A stretch of 64,000 nucleotides of DNA from Bradyrhizobium liaoningense (GCF_018130785.1 NZ_JAFCJT010000030.1:17216-81215); one strand, 5' to 3'; positions 25,379-35,124 are shown, numbered from the stretch's first letter. Numbers and translations: made by a program. Notes: generated by a model from the sequence alone, not told the origin.

Positions 25379-25650
25379 TTCAGCTCCCGGTGCCGACAAG
25401 TCTTTCTGGCTCGTCTTGACGCAAAGTATGGCGGGCCGCCTGCGCGCGGTCAAACAGCAAGCGGCCGCATTGCAGCGATAGCCGCCATGCTCAAACCGAA
25501 CGGCGACCGGTATTCCGTGCATGTCCATGAAATTTTTCCGGATACGAGGCCGTTGCTGCCGCAGCTCGCGCGACGTAGCTTGCGCACCGGCCGTGCCGCG
25601 CAAAGGGCACGCACGGTCAAAACGAACAAGAACACTCCGGGAGGCAACCT

Positions 25651-26535
25651 ATGAAGAAGCTCGCGGCCACGCTATGTGCGCTGGCGTTCCTCGCAACCGG
25701 CGCGCAGGCGCAGACCATCAAGGATTTCCTGGCAGTGGTCATGCAGAAATGGATGGCGCCATTCGACCCGTTCCAGCTGATCGGCAACATCTATTATGTC
25801 GGAACCGACGGCATTGCCGTTTATGTCATCAAGACATCGCAGGGCCTGATCCTGATGGACACGGCGATGCCCCAGTCGACCGGCATGATCAAGGACAACA
25901 TCGCGAAGCTCGGCCTCAAGGTCGCCGACATCAAGATCATCCTCAACACGCATGCGCATCTCGACCACACCGGCGGCTTCGCCGAAATCAAGAAGGAGAC
26001 TGGCGCACAGCTCGTTGCCGGTGAGCGCGACAAGCCTCTGCTCGAAGGCGGCTACTATCCAGGCGACGAGAAGAACGAGGACCTCACCTTCCCCGCGGTG
26101 AAGGTCGACCGCACGGTGAAGGAAGGCGACAAGGTCACGCTCGGCGACACCATGCTGACGGCGCATGCAACGCCCGGTCACTCGCCGGGCTGCACGAGCT
26201 GGGAGATGACCGTCAAGGACGGTGGCCAGGACCGCGAGGTGCTGTTCTTCTGCAGCGGCACGGTGGCGCTGAACCGGCTGGTCGGCCAGCCGACCTATGC
26301 CGGCATCGTTGATGATTACCGCGCGACCTTCGCCAAGGCCAAGGCGATGAAGATCGACGTGCTGCTCGGGCCGCATCCGGAAGTCTATGGCATGCAGGCC
26401 AAGCGTGCGGAGATGAAGGACGGCGCACCGAACCCGTTCGTCAAGCCGGGCGAACTCGCAACCTACGCAACCGGCCTGTCGGAGGACTTCGACAAGCAGC
26501 TCGCCAAGCAGACGGCGGCGTTGGAGAAGAAATAG
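25651..26535 (+). CDS. blaBJP: Subclass B3 metallo-beta-lactamase, BJP-1-like
   Basis: The 294-residue protein has a signal peptide (cleaved near AQAQ) and the metallo-beta-lactamase zinc motif NTHAHLDHTGG (His101, His103, Asp105, His106). It also has the second zinc region ATPGHSPGCTSW and a further His in LGPHPEVYG. From memory it is almost the same protein as BJP-1 of Bradyrhizobium japonicum, a chromosomal subclass B3 enzyme that hydrolyses penicillins and carbapenems. No mobile element flanks it, so it looks like a resident gene. The GGGAGG ribosome site is strong. Confidence 0.93.
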   Translation: MKKLAATLCALAFLATGAQAQTIKDFLAVVMQKWMAPFDPFQLIGNIYYVGTDGIAVYVIKTSQGLILMDTAMPQSTGMIKDNIAKLGLKVADIKIILNTHAHLDHTGGFAEIKKETGAQLVAGERDKPLLEGGYYPGDEKNEDLTFPAVKVDRTVKEGDKVTLGDTMLTAHATPGHSPGCTSWEMTVKDGGQDREVLFFCSGTVALNRLVGQPTYAGIVDDYRATFAKAKAMKIDVLLGPHPEVYGMQAKRAEMKDGAPNPFVKPGELATYATGLSEDFDKQLAKQTAALEKK

Positions 26536-26552
26536 CGGCCGTTTGCTCTCTC

Positions 26553-26581
26553 TTCACCTCTCCTCCCGCGGGAGAGGTGAA
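26553..26581. terminator. Hairpin between convergent beta-lactamase and livF genes
   Basis: An 11-bp perfect stem (ttcacctctcc 26553-26563 with ggagaggtgaa 26571-26581) begins 18 bases after the lactamase stop. The motif also occurs as a dispersed palindrome in Bradyrhizobium. The remaining bases to 26697 hold nothing I can name. Confidence 0.6.
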
Positions 26582-26697
26582 GCCACTGGGTCCGCTCGCA
26601 GCCTTGCACGAACTCCTGGACAAGGCCGCGATCGCAATGCTCAACGAGCTCGGCAAGCTCTTCGGATGATCGGCTGGCGTGAAGCCCTCCGGCGCCG

Positions 26698-27417
26698 TCA
26701 CACCGCGCAGTAGCGCTCCTGGATGTCCTTGTCCGCCAGCAGCGCCGCGGCACTGCTCTCGTGCACCACCTCGCCCTGGTCGATGATCACGGCACGATCG
26801 GCCAGTCGTAGCGCCCATTCGACGTTCTGCTCGACCAGCAGCAGCGTCTTGCCCTCGTCGCGCAGGCGGCGGAACAGCACGCCCATCTCCTCGACCAGGA
26901 CCGGCATGATGCCTTCCGAGGGCTCGTCGAGCAGGATCATCTTGGGCTTTGCAATCAGCGCGCGGGCGATCGCGAGCATCTGCTGCTCGCCGCCGGAGAG
27001 CGTCACGCCCTCCTGATCGAGGCGCTCCTTCAGGCGAGGAAAGGTTTCGGCGATCTCGTCGATCGCGGCGCGTTCCTCGATCTCGCTGCCGGCGGCGACG
27101 AGGCCAAGCCGCAAATTTTCGCGGACAGATAGGCCAGGGACGATGCGGCGTTCCTCAGGCACGTAGGCGAGGCCAAGATGGAAGCGCTGATGGGCGCGGA
27201 GCGACAGAAGTTCCCCGCCCGCAAAGCGCACGCGACCGGTGGCCTTCGGCATCAATCCCATCATCGCCCGCAAGGTCGTCGTTTTGCCGGCGCCGTTGCG
27301 GCCGACGAGAGCGACCACCTCACCCTGGTTCACGTGCAGGGAGATGCCGTGAAGGATGTGGCTTGCACCATACCAGGCTTGGAGGTCATTGATTTCGAGC
27401 AGCGCGGTCTCAGCCAT
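26698..27417 (-). CDS. livF: ABC transporter ATP-binding protein LivF
   Basis: The 239-residue ATPase is of the branched-chain amino acid (HAAT) type, with Walker A GRNGAGKTT, signature LSGGEQQ, Walker B MILLDEPSEG and the LivF-like start LEINDLQAWYG. The ATG at 27417 overlaps the livG stop by 8 bases, so it is the last gene of a tightly packed operon. The operon starts with molybdenum hydroxylase genes, so the importer probably feeds that enzyme, not leucine uptake. Confidence 0.95.
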   Translation of the reverse strand: MAETALLEINDLQAWYGASHILHGISLHVNQGEVVALVGRNGAGKTTTLRAMMGLMPKATGRVRFAGGELLSLRAHQRFHLGLAYVPEERRIVPGLSVRENLRLGLVAAGSEIEERAAIDEIAETFPRLKERLDQEGVTLSGGEQQMLAIARALIAKPKMILLDEPSEGIMPVLVEEMGVLFRRLRDEGKTLLLVEQNVEWALRLADRAVIIDQGEVVHESSAAALLADKDIQERYCAV

Positions 27418-28165
27418 AGCCTTCACTCTGTCCGAGGTAGACCCGGCGGACTTCCGGATTGCTCCTGATCTCATCGGGCGCGCCGTCGGCGAGCAAGCGG
27501 CCGTGGTGCAGCACCACGACGCGCTTGGACAGGCCCAGCACCATCTTCATCTTGTGCTCCACCAGCAGCACGGTGCGCTTGTCGGCGAGCCGTTCGAGCA
27601 GCCCGACCATGTCCTTGGTTTCCTCCGGCCCCATGCCGGCGGTCGGCTCGTCCAGCAGCAGTAATTCCGGCTCGGAGACCAGCGCGATCGCGATCTCCAG
27701 CGCGCGCTGCTGGCCATGCGAGAGAAACTTTGCCAGCTCGCCGCGCGCTCCGAGCAGCCCGACTGCATCGAGCGCGGCATCGGCGCGCGCGTTCAGCTCA
27801 GTCAGCCGGGCGCGGTTGCGCCAGATGTCATAGCTCACGGTCAGCGCCTGAGCAGCCACGCGCACGTTCTCGTGCACGGACAGGTCCGGAAAGATGTTCG
27901 TGATCTGGTAGGAGCGCGAGATGCCCTGATGCACGAAACGGTGCTGCGGCAGGCCGTTCAGCTCGCGCCCTCTGAAATGAAGCCTCCCCGACGTCGGGGC
28001 CAGCGCCCCCGACAGGATGTTGAAGAAGGTGCTCTTGCCGGCGCCGTTCGGTCCGATGATCGAGGTGAGCTGTCCCGCGGCAAAGGACACGGTGATGCCT
28101 TCGAGCGCGACGAAGCCGCCAAAGCGCTTTCCTATGCCCTCGACGCGGAGCAATTCGCCGCTCAT
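27410..28165 (-). CDS. livG: ABC transporter ATP-binding protein LivG
   Basis: The 251-residue ATPase shows Walker A GPNGAGKST, an LSHGQQ-type signature (FLSHGQQRALEIA) and Walker B LLLLDEPTAGM, all typical of LivG, with the family start RVEGIGKRFGGFVAL. The ATG at 28165 overlaps the livM stop (ATGA). It pairs with LivF to power the LivHM permease. Confidence 0.95.
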   Translation of the reverse strand: MSGELLRVEGIGKRFGGFVALEGITVSFAAGQLTSIIGPNGAGKSTFFNILSGALAPTSGRLHFRGRELNGLPQHRFVHQGISRSYQITNIFPDLSVHENVRVAAQALTVSYDIWRNRARLTELNARADAALDAVGLLGARGELAKFLSHGQQRALEIAIALVSEPELLLLDEPTAGMGPEETKDMVGLLERLADKRTVLLVEHKMKMVLGLSKRVVVLHHGRLLADGAPDEIRSNPEVRRVYLGQSEGYG

Positions 28166-29157
28166 GGCCGCGCCTTTCCGATACCGATGGCGTCGAGCAG
28201 TGTGCCCCAGATGCCCTTGGGCAGGAACAGCACGAACAGGACGAAGATCGCACCGACGAAGATCTGCCAATGCGGCGTCCAGAGCGAGATGGCGTCTTCC
28301 AGGATCAGGAAGCTCGCCGCGCCGACGAAGGGCCCAAAGAAACTGCGCGCGCCGCCGAGCAGCACCATCATCACGATCATGCCGGAGGTCTGGTAGTGCA
28401 GAAGGTCCAGCGGCACGATCGACAGATGCAGCGCCAGCATGCAGCCGCCGAGCGACGAGATCGCGCCCGACAGCATGAACACGATCAGCTTGCTGCGCTC
28501 GACGTCATAGCCGCAGGCCCGCGCCCGCTGCTCGTTCTCGCGAATCGCCTCGATGACGGCGCCAAACGGCGAGTTCAGGATCCGCGACTGGAACCACATC
28601 GCCAGCGCCGCGAAGGCCATCAGCACGTAATATTTGTTGACGGGGTCGAGGAAATTGACGGGGAAGCCAAACAGGTTGATGCGGTCGACGGTAAAGCCGC
28701 GCAGGCCGTTCTCGCCGCCCGTGAAGGACGATGCCTGAAGCGCGACATAGTAGACGAGCTGGGCCAGCGCCAGCGTCACCATGGAGAAATAGATGCCGCG
28801 GGTGCGCGTCGAGACGATACCGATCGCGGCGGCAAGGCAAGTGCTGAGGAGCACCGCGATCGGCACCGCAGCGAACCACGGCACGCCGTAGCGGCCGATC
28901 GCAATGCCGGTGAAATAGGCGCCGGCGCCGAAGAAGGCCGCCTGGCCGAACGACAGCAGCCCGGTGTAGCCGAACAGCAGATTGTAGCCCATCACCACGA
29001 CGCCGTAGATCAGGACGTTGACGGCCAGCGCTTGCGACGGCAGCAGCCAGGGCAGCACGGCCAGCACCGCGATGGACAGCAGCACGCGCTGTTCGAGAAG
29101 CCAGCCGAGCCCGCTGGACGAGGGCTTGGCGACCGCTTCGTCGCTCGATGGTGACAT
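28162..29157 (-). CDS. livM: ABC transporter permease LivM
   Basis: The 331-residue permease has about ten membrane segments and family stretches GYNLLFGYTGLLSFGQAAFFG and AIRENEQRARACGYDVERSK, the conserved cytoplasmic coupling loop of LivM. It starts at ATG 29157, overlapping the last base of the livH stop (TGATG); a GTG at 29160 is also possible. Confidence 0.94.
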   Translation of the reverse strand: MSPSSDEAVAKPSSSGLGWLLEQRVLLSIAVLAVLPWLLPSQALAVNVLIYGVVVMGYNLLFGYTGLLSFGQAAFFGAGAYFTGIAIGRYGVPWFAAVPIAVLLSTCLAAAIGIVSTRTRGIYFSMVTLALAQLVYYVALQASSFTGGENGLRGFTVDRINLFGFPVNFLDPVNKYYVLMAFAALAMWFQSRILNSPFGAVIEAIRENEQRARACGYDVERSKLIVFMLSGAISSLGGCMLALHLSIVPLDLLHYQTSGMIVMMVLLGGARSFFGPFVGAASFLILEDAISLWTPHWQIFVGAIFVLFVLFLPKGIWGTLLDAIGIGKARP

Positions 29158-30032
29158 CACGCGGTCCTCCCTCTCACGCCGAATAGGCCTTGCGGGCGGA
29201 TCAGCAGCACCACCGCCATCAACGCGAACATCACGATGGTCGCCATTTCAGGTGCGAACAGCGCCACCAGGCTGATGGAGATGCCGACCATGAGGCCGGC
29301 AACGACCGCCCCGACGATCGAGCCAAGGCCGCCGATCACGGTCACCACGAAGGCTTCGGCCAGCACCAGCGAGCCCATCTCCGGATTGACGCTGCGCATC
29401 GGACCGGCGAGCACACCACCCAACGCAGCAAGTCCGACGCCGAGGCCGAAGATCGCGAGCCAGACCCGACCGATATCGACGCCGAGGACCTGCATGATGG
29501 TGGGATCGCGGGCGCCGGCCCGCACGATCAGGCCGATGCGGGTCTTCTCCAGCGTCAGCCAGAGCACCAGCAGCACCACCGCAACCAGCGCGATGACGAA
29601 CAACCGGTAGCGCGGGAAGAAGCCGATGCCGAGATCGAGTACGCCAACGAGCTGCGGCGGGGTCGGAAACGGAATGCCGTCGCTGCCGAACACGATGCGC
29701 ACGCCCTCGACCAGGATGTAGCTGAGACCGAAGGTGAGCAGCAGGGGATCGTCGATCGAGCGCCCGTAGAGCCTGCGGATCAGCACGAACTCGATCAGCA
29801 TGCCGAACGCGCCGATCAGGATGGGCGCGAGCAGCAATCCCCACCAGAAGCTACCGGTGAGCGATGCCAGATACAGCCCGGCATAGGCGCCGATCATGAA
29901 AAGCGCGCCATGGGCGAAATTGACCACCCCGAGCATGCCGAACACGATCGTCAGTCCAAGCGCAGTGATCACCAGGACCGCCCCAAGGGCGATCCCGGAG
30001 AGAAGCTGCATGATGATCAGCGACAGGTCCAT
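29157..30032 (-). CDS. livH: ABC transporter permease LivH
   Basis: The 291-residue permease has about eight membrane helices, the LivH signature GLTIVFGMLGVVNFAHGALFM near the N terminus, and the coupling segment MRSVNPEMGSLVLAEAFVVTVIGGLGS. It lies 10 bases after the binding-protein gene in the same operon. Confidence 0.95.
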   Translation of the reverse strand: MDLSLIIMQLLSGIALGAVLVITALGLTIVFGMLGVVNFAHGALFMIGAYAGLYLASLTGSFWWGLLLAPILIGAFGMLIEFVLIRRLYGRSIDDPLLLTFGLSYILVEGVRIVFGSDGIPFPTPPQLVGVLDLGIGFFPRYRLFVIALVAVVLLVLWLTLEKTRIGLIVRAGARDPTIMQVLGVDIGRVWLAIFGLGVGLAALGGVLAGPMRSVNPEMGSLVLAEAFVVTVIGGLGSIVGAVVAGLMVGISISLVALFAPEMATIVMFALMAVVLLIRPQGLFGVRGRTA

Positions 30033-30042
30033 CGTCTATGTC

Positions 30043-31284
30043 TTAGGTGGCGTGGCCGAGCTCGCTGCAGGTCCGCAGCATGTCGTCGGAACCCGCGTCG
30101 TTGGCGAGAATGGCGAACAGATCGTTGTCGTTCGCCATGGCGGATTTCTTCTTGGACTCCAGCACCAACACCGACTGCACAGACTGGTGGTCGCATTTGC
30201 GGTAATGCTGCGGCCCCTTGGTCAAATCGTATTGCAGCTTCTCGAGCGCATCGACCACCTTGTCGGTGTCGGTGCCGCCGGCGGCTTGCATAGCTGCCAG
30301 CAACGATCCCACGCCGGAATAGCCGTAAGCGCCGTAATCGGTCGGGATCGCGCCGCCATTGGCGGCCTTGAAGGCCGCGTTGAAAGCGGCAGCCGACTTG
30401 CTCTGCGACTCCAGTCCCCAATAATAATTGGCGCCGCCGACCACGCCCTCGAACACGTCGGGGCCGACCGCGAGGCGCTGGTTGTGCAGGATCACGGGCA
30501 CGACGATCTTCATCTGCTGCTTCACGCCGAAATCCACGGCCTGCTTGATCGCGTTGGCCTGGTCGCGGCCGAAATTGGAGATGCAGAGCACATCCGGCCG
30601 CATCGACATCAGGCGCGGCATGAAGGTGGAATAGTCGGCCGCGCCGAACGGATGCAGGATTTCGCCGACATTGTCCGCGCCGATCGCTGCCTGCGCGCGC
30701 TTGAAGCCGCGCAGCATTTCATGGCCATAAGCGTAGTCGGCCACCAGATGGGCGACCTTCATGCCCTTCTTCAGGGTCTGTCGCGCCACGGCGGCGGTCG
30801 TCATGTGCGGATTGAGTGCCTCGTGGAAAGTGTATTTGCTGAAGTCCTTGGCCTCGTTGATCGTGTCGGACTGGCTGATCGAGACGTAGATCACGCCGCG
30901 GGCGCGGGTAACTTCGTTGACCGCGAGCTGCACCGCGCTGGAGAGCGCGCCCACCACGGCGTGAACCTTGTCTTTCTCGATCAGCTCGAGCGTGCGGGTC
31001 GCGGCCTCGCCGGCGTTGAGCTTGTCGTCGCGGACCAGGAGCTCGACCTTGCGGCCGCCGATGCCGCCCTTGTCGTTGACGAGTTTGACGGCAAGCTCGG
31101 CGCATTTGACCTGATCGCGCGCCTCAGCGGCGAACGGCCCGGTGAGCGGCGTCGGGAAGCCGATGCGGATCGTCTCGTCCGCGGCGCGGCCAAGACGCGG
31201 CATGGCAAGCAGCGCCGCGCCGGCGGAGAGGCCAGCGAGCGCAGTGCGGCGGGTTATCTTCGAGGTCGAACCGGATTTGGGCAT
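30043..31284 (-). CDS. livK: LivK-type periplasmic substrate-binding protein
   Basis: The 413-residue protein has a Tat-like leader (ITRRTALAGLSAGAALLAMP) and a type I periplasmic binding fold: IRIGFPTPLTGPFA at the start, then GGIGGRKVELLVRDDK and HLVADYAYGHEM. A strong GGAGGA ribosome site precedes ATG 31284. It sits between the molybdenum hydroxylase genes and the liv permease genes, so its ligand is probably the hydroxylase substrate or its precursor, likely an aromatic or N-heterocyclic acid. That is inference from gene order. Confidence 0.92.
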   Translation of the reverse strand: MPKSGSTSKITRRTALAGLSAGAALLAMPRLGRAADETIRIGFPTPLTGPFAAEARDQVKCAELAVKLVNDKGGIGGRKVELLVRDDKLNAGEAATRTLELIEKDKVHAVVGALSSAVQLAVNEVTRARGVIYVSISQSDTINEAKDFSKYTFHEALNPHMTTAAVARQTLKKGMKVAHLVADYAYGHEMLRGFKRAQAAIGADNVGEILHPFGAADYSTFMPRLMSMRPDVLCISNFGRDQANAIKQAVDFGVKQQMKIVVPVILHNQRLAVGPDVFEGVVGGANYYWGLESQSKSAAAFNAAFKAANGGAIPTDYGAYGYSGVGSLLAAMQAAGGTDTDKVVDALEKLQYDLTKGPQHYRKCDHQSVQSVLVLESKKKSAMANDNDLFAILANDAGSDDMLRTCSELGHAT

Positions 31285-31307
31285 GATTTCCTCCAACTGT
31301 CTTTTTT

Positions 31308-33683
31308 CTAGAAACGCTTCAGGGCCTTCAGGATTTTTGTGGGCGTGATCGGGATCGAATTGATCGTCGCGCCGAACGGCGTGAGCGCGTCGTTGACGGC
31401 GTTGAGTACGCAGGCGGACGCCGCCGCCGTACCGGCCTCGCCAACCCCCTTGGCGCCGAGCTCGGTGTCGGCGGTCGGCGTCTCGACATGGCCGATGACG
31501 ATGTCGGGCATTTCCATCGGCATCGGCACGAGGTAATCGGCGAGCGAGCCGTTCACGAGCTGGCCGGTCTCGCTGTAGCGGCATTCCTCGAACAGGGCCG
31601 CGCCGAGCCCCTGCACGATGCCGCCGCGGAGCTGCTCGTCCACCAGCATCGGATTGATGACGCGGCCGCAATCCTCGACGATGAAATGCTTCAAGACCTT
31701 GATGAAGCCCGTCTCGACATCGACCTCCAGCGAGCAACCCTGGATGCCATTGGTGAAGGCGAAGGGATATCCCTGCGGCGCGAAGTGATGGCTCACGGTG
31801 AGCTGCGCCTGCGTGCCCGGCGGCAAGGTGTCGGAGCGGAAATACGCGATACGCGCGATCTCGGAGATCGGCATCCGCCGGTTTCGCGTCGCGGCATCCA
31901 CGACCTCGCCATCGATGATGTCGAGCGCCGAGGGCTGTTCCTGGAGGATCAGCGCGGCGATCTCCAAAATGTTGCGTTTGAGCGCGCGCGCGGCCTGGAG
32001 CGCTGTCTCGCCGCCAATGCCGGCGCCGCGGCAGGCCCAGGTGGCGCCGCCATGCGGCGTCACCTCGGTATCCCCCGTGATGACCTTGACGTGCTCCTGC
32101 GCCAGGCCGAGCTGATCGGCCACGATCTGGCTGATGATCGCCTCGGTGCCCTGCCCCTGCTCGGTGACCGAGATCAGGCAGCGCACCTCGCCCGACGGCG
32201 TCAGGCTGAGGATCGCGCCGTCCTGCGAGGAGATGCGCGCACCGCCGACGCCATAGAAGGCCGGGCTGGGATTGGTGATCTCGACGAACGCCGCGATGCC
32301 GATGCCGCGATAGATGCCGCGCTTGCGCAAATCGGCCTGCTCGGCGCGGAGTGCGTCATGGTCCATCATCTCGTGCAGCTGCTTCAGGCAGGCCTGATGC
32401 GACAGCGCCTCGAAGCGGTAGCCGCTCGGCGAGGTCTGTGGATAGGCATCGTCGGCGATGACGTTCTGCGCGCGGATGGCGAAGGGATCGAGGCCGACCT
32501 TGGCCGCGGCCATGTCGACCAGCCGTTCGGTGACGGCGCAGGCGATGGGATGACCGACGGCGCGATACTGGCTGGTCTGCACCTTGTTCTGGAAAATCAC
32601 CTCCAGCGTGGCGCGGTAATTTTTGAAACGATAGGGCGCGCCCATCAGGCGGATCACTTGGTTGCCCTCGACCACGCTGGTGCGCGGATAGGTCGAGAAC
32701 GCCCCGATCGCGGTGAGGTCCAGCACGTCCATCGCAAGAATCTCGCCCTTGGCGTCCAGCGCCATCCGGGCGCGGACGCGATGGTCGCGGGCGTGGATGT
32801 CGGAGACGAAGGACTCGATGCGGTCGGCGACGTATTTGACGGGACGGCCGAGCAGGATCGAGAGGCCGACCACCGCCATGTCCTCGTGATAGACGTGGAG
32901 CTTCATCCCGAAGGAACCGCCAATGTCAGTGGCGATCACGCGGACGCGGGCTTCTGGAATTTTGTAGTGACGAGAATAGAGGTCCTGGAACTGGTATGGC
33001 GTCTGCGTCGCATGATGCACCGTCAGCGCGCCGGCAGCAGGATCATAATCGGCAACGATGGCGCGCGGCTCCAGCGTCACCGCGGTGTGGCGGCCGAAGG
33101 AGAACTCTTCCTCCACCACGTGCGCGGCCTGTGCAAAGGCCTCGTTGACGGGGCCGCTGTCGAGCTGGCTGCGGAAGCAGGTGTTATTTGCGCTGCCGGG
33201 ATTGATCAGCGGACCGCCGGCCTCACGGGCGCCGTCGATATCGACGACGACGGGAAGGTCCTCATAGTCGACCTCGATCAGCTCCAGCGCATCCTCGGCA
33301 ATCGCCCGGCTCTCGGCAACGACGGCCACCACCGCCTGCCCGGCCCAGACCACGCGATCGAGTGGCAACGGCAACTGCGGCGCGGACGTCATGCCCTTGA
33401 AATGATCGAGCGTGCCGGTCCAGGGCGTGCAGATCCTTGCGAGATCGGCGCCGGTGGCAACGAGATGCACGCCTTCGAGCATGCGGGCCTGCTGCGCATT
33501 GATCGAGACGATCTTCGCATGCGCGTATGGGCTGCGCAGGAACGCGGCATACAGCATGCGCGGCAGCCGGAGATCGCTGACATAGCGCCCGCGCCCGGCA
33601 AGCAACCGCTTGGCATTCGGCCGCGGCACCGAGCGGCCAATGTACGAATTGGGGCGGTCGAGCGAGGTCAGCGGCGCACTCAT
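31308..33683 (-). CDS. Molybdopterin-binding large subunit of a three-subunit molybdenum hydroxylase
   Basis: The 791-residue protein belongs to the xanthine dehydrogenase / CO dehydrogenase large-subunit family. It shows RRYVSDLRLPRMLYAAFLRSPYAHA-like a/b hammerhead residues near 30-60, DIGGSFGMK, and the C-terminal GVGEAGTAA glutamate motif. At the place where form I CO dehydrogenase has AYXCSFR and form II has AYRGAGR, this protein reads YRAVGHP. It is therefore not a classical CO dehydrogenase. It overlaps the small-subunit stop by 4 bases. It has no export signal, so the complex is cytoplasmic. The substrate is unknown. Confidence 0.9.
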   Translation of the reverse strand: MSAPLTSLDRPNSYIGRSVPRPNAKRLLAGRGRYVSDLRLPRMLYAAFLRSPYAHAKIVSINAQQARMLEGVHLVATGADLARICTPWTGTLDHFKGMTSAPQLPLPLDRVVWAGQAVVAVVAESRAIAEDALELIEVDYEDLPVVVDIDGAREAGGPLINPGSANNTCFRSQLDSGPVNEAFAQAAHVVEEEFSFGRHTAVTLEPRAIVADYDPAAGALTVHHATQTPYQFQDLYSRHYKIPEARVRVIATDIGGSFGMKLHVYHEDMAVVGLSILLGRPVKYVADRIESFVSDIHARDHRVRARMALDAKGEILAMDVLDLTAIGAFSTYPRTSVVEGNQVIRLMGAPYRFKNYRATLEVIFQNKVQTSQYRAVGHPIACAVTERLVDMAAAKVGLDPFAIRAQNVIADDAYPQTSPSGYRFEALSHQACLKQLHEMMDHDALRAEQADLRKRGIYRGIGIAAFVEITNPSPAFYGVGGARISSQDGAILSLTPSGEVRCLISVTEQGQGTEAIISQIVADQLGLAQEHVKVITGDTEVTPHGGATWACRGAGIGGETALQAARALKRNILEIAALILQEQPSALDIIDGEVVDAATRNRRMPISEIARIAYFRSDTLPPGTQAQLTVSHHFAPQGYPFAFTNGIQGCSLEVDVETGFIKVLKHFIVEDCGRVINPMLVDEQLRGGIVQGLGAALFEECRYSETGQLVNGSLADYLVPMPMEMPDIVIGHVETPTADTELGAKGVGEAGTAAASACVLNAVNDALTPFGATINSIPITPTKILKALKRF

Positions 33684-34204
33684 GACGCGCCTCCGCCTTC
33701 GCTGCGCGCTTTCGCGACGGCCTCGATGGCATCGACGATCGCCTCATAGCCAGTGCAGCGGCAGTAATTGCCGGACAGCGCATCGCGGATGTCCTCGCGG
33801 CTCGGCTGCGCCACCTGCGAGAGCAACTCGTGCGCATTGACCAGCATGCCCGGCGTGCAGAAGCCGCATTGCAGCGCGTTGCGGCGATGGAATTCGGCCT
33901 GGAGGTCGGCGATGACGCCGCTCTCGGTGAGCCCCTCGATGGTGTCGATCCTGGCGCCGTCGGCCTGCACCGCAAACATCAGGCAGGAATGCACGGCGCG
34001 GCCGTCGAGCTGCACCAGGCAGGACCCGCAGGCGCCCATCTCGCAGCCGGCATGCGTGCCCGTCAGCTCGAGCGCGTTGCGCAGGCAATCGACCAGCGTC
34101 TCCCGTGGCGCCACCTCGCAGGCGACCTTGCGGCCGTTGACGATGAATCGGACCCGCACGGTCTCGTCCGCATCATCCGGAAGGGTTTCGTCAAAACCGC
34201 TCAT
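33680..34204 (-). CDS. [2Fe-2S] small subunit of the molybdenum hydroxylase
   Basis: The 174-residue protein has the ferredoxin-like motif CEMGACGSC..C and the second cluster set CGFCTPGM..CRCTGY. About 15 extra acidic residues stand before the usual start (DETLPDDADETVR). It overlaps the FAD subunit stop (ATGA) and the large subunit start, the standard M-S-L order of these operons. Confidence 0.93.
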   Translation of the reverse strand: MSGFDETLPDDADETVRVRFIVNGRKVACEVAPRETLVDCLRNALELTGTHAGCEMGACGSCLVQLDGRAVHSCLMFAVQADGARIDTIEGLTESGVIADLQAEFHRRNALQCGFCTPGMLVNAHELLSQVAQPSREDIRDALSGNYCRCTGYEAIVDAIEAVAKARSEGGGAS

Positions 34205-35061
34205 TCACCCTCACACAGACGACCGAGCAGGCGGCCAAGCAGCACGCGGGCGAGATGCAGCCGCATCGCCGGCGGTATCTCGTCGCTGTCGGGCGGCGCG
34301 AGATCGCCTTCGAGCGCGGCTTGGGCGGCGGCGATACGTTCCGCATCGAGGCTCGAGCCTATCAAGGTAAGCTCAGCGCCCTTCACCCGCATCGGCGTAT
34401 TGCCGACCGAGAAGAAGGAGATGCGGATGTCGTCGATGCGATCGCCGGTGAAGGTCGCAAGCATGCCGCAACCGACCAGCGCATAGTCCCCGCGGCGCCG
34501 CGCCAGCTCGTCGAACGCAAAGCGCTGGTCGGCCTTGAACAGCGGGACGTAGATCGCGGTGATCAGCTCGCCGGGTTGCAAGGCGGTCTCGAACAACTCG
34601 ACGAAGAAGTCGTCCGCCTTGACGCGCCGGCTGCCGGAAGGACCGGCGATCTCGATCTCGGCATCGAGCGCCAGGGTCATCGCCGGGAATTCGGAGGCAG
34701 GATCGGCGAGCGCAATGCTTCCGCCGAAGGTGCCGCGATTGCGGATCGCGGGATGGGCGACGAAGGGGGCAGCCGCATGCAGCAGCGGCGCGAACTCGGC
34801 GATCAGCGGCTCGCTCAGCATCTCGCAATGGCGCGTCAATGCGCCGATGCGCAAGTAGCCGCCGTCGCGCCTGACGCCGCGCAGCTCGTCAATATGGGTG
34901 ATGTCGATCAGCAAGCGCGGTGCTTGCAGCCGCAGCGATAACGCCGGCACGAGGCTCTGGCCCCCGGCGATGAAGCGCGCGTCTTCGCCAGCGCGCGCGT
35001 GAGCATCCAGCGCCTGGTCGATCGTCGCAGCACGAAAATAGCTGAAAGCCCTCGCCTTCAA
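34201..35061 (-). CDS. FAD-binding medium subunit of the molybdenum hydroxylase
   Basis: The 286-residue protein begins with the family pattern MKARAFSYFRAATIDQALD, followed by the FAD-binding motifs IAGGQSLVPAL and RNRGTFGGSIALADPASEFPA. I chose the TTG at 35061: a GAGGA lies 7 bases before it and the family sequence starts there. The longer frame from 35157 would run through the operator region. It is the first gene of an eight-gene operon with the iron-sulfur and molybdenum subunits and livKHMGF. Confidence 0.9.
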   Translation of the reverse strand: MKARAFSYFRAATIDQALDAHARAGEDARFIAGGQSLVPALSLRLQAPRLLIDITHIDELRGVRRDGGYLRIGALTRHCEMLSEPLIAEFAPLLHAAAPFVAHPAIRNRGTFGGSIALADPASEFPAMTLALDAEIEIAGPSGSRRVKADDFFVELFETALQPGELITAIYVPLFKADQRFAFDELARRRGDYALVGCGMLATFTGDRIDDIRISFFSVGNTPMRVKGAELTLIGSSLDAERIAAAQAALEGDLAPPDSDEIPPAMRLHLARVLLGRLLGRLCEGE

Positions 35062-35110
35062 TGCCGTTTCCTCGAGATCCGTCGGCTCATCAGCCGGGAT
35101 GCCAGATTTG

Positions 35111-35124
35111 TAACCATCTGGTCT
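35111..35124. promoter_or_regulatory. Candidate TetR operator 1
   Basis: TAACCATCTGGTCT followed by CAAA matches operator 2 in layout (TRACCATYTGGTCWCAAA in common). It lies just before the FAD-subunit gene, in the gap between that operon and the divergent TetR gene. Confidence 0.65.

Noticed and set aside
31308..33683. Form I or form II CO dehydrogenase (coxL)
   Set aside because: The active-site loop reads YRAVGHP instead of AYXCSFR or AYRGAGR, so a CO dehydrogenase name is not justified.
31488..33749. A 753-codon frame opposite the molybdenum large subunit
   Set aside because: Same GC shadow effect; the translation has no domain and the minus strand carries the conserved hydroxylase motifs.
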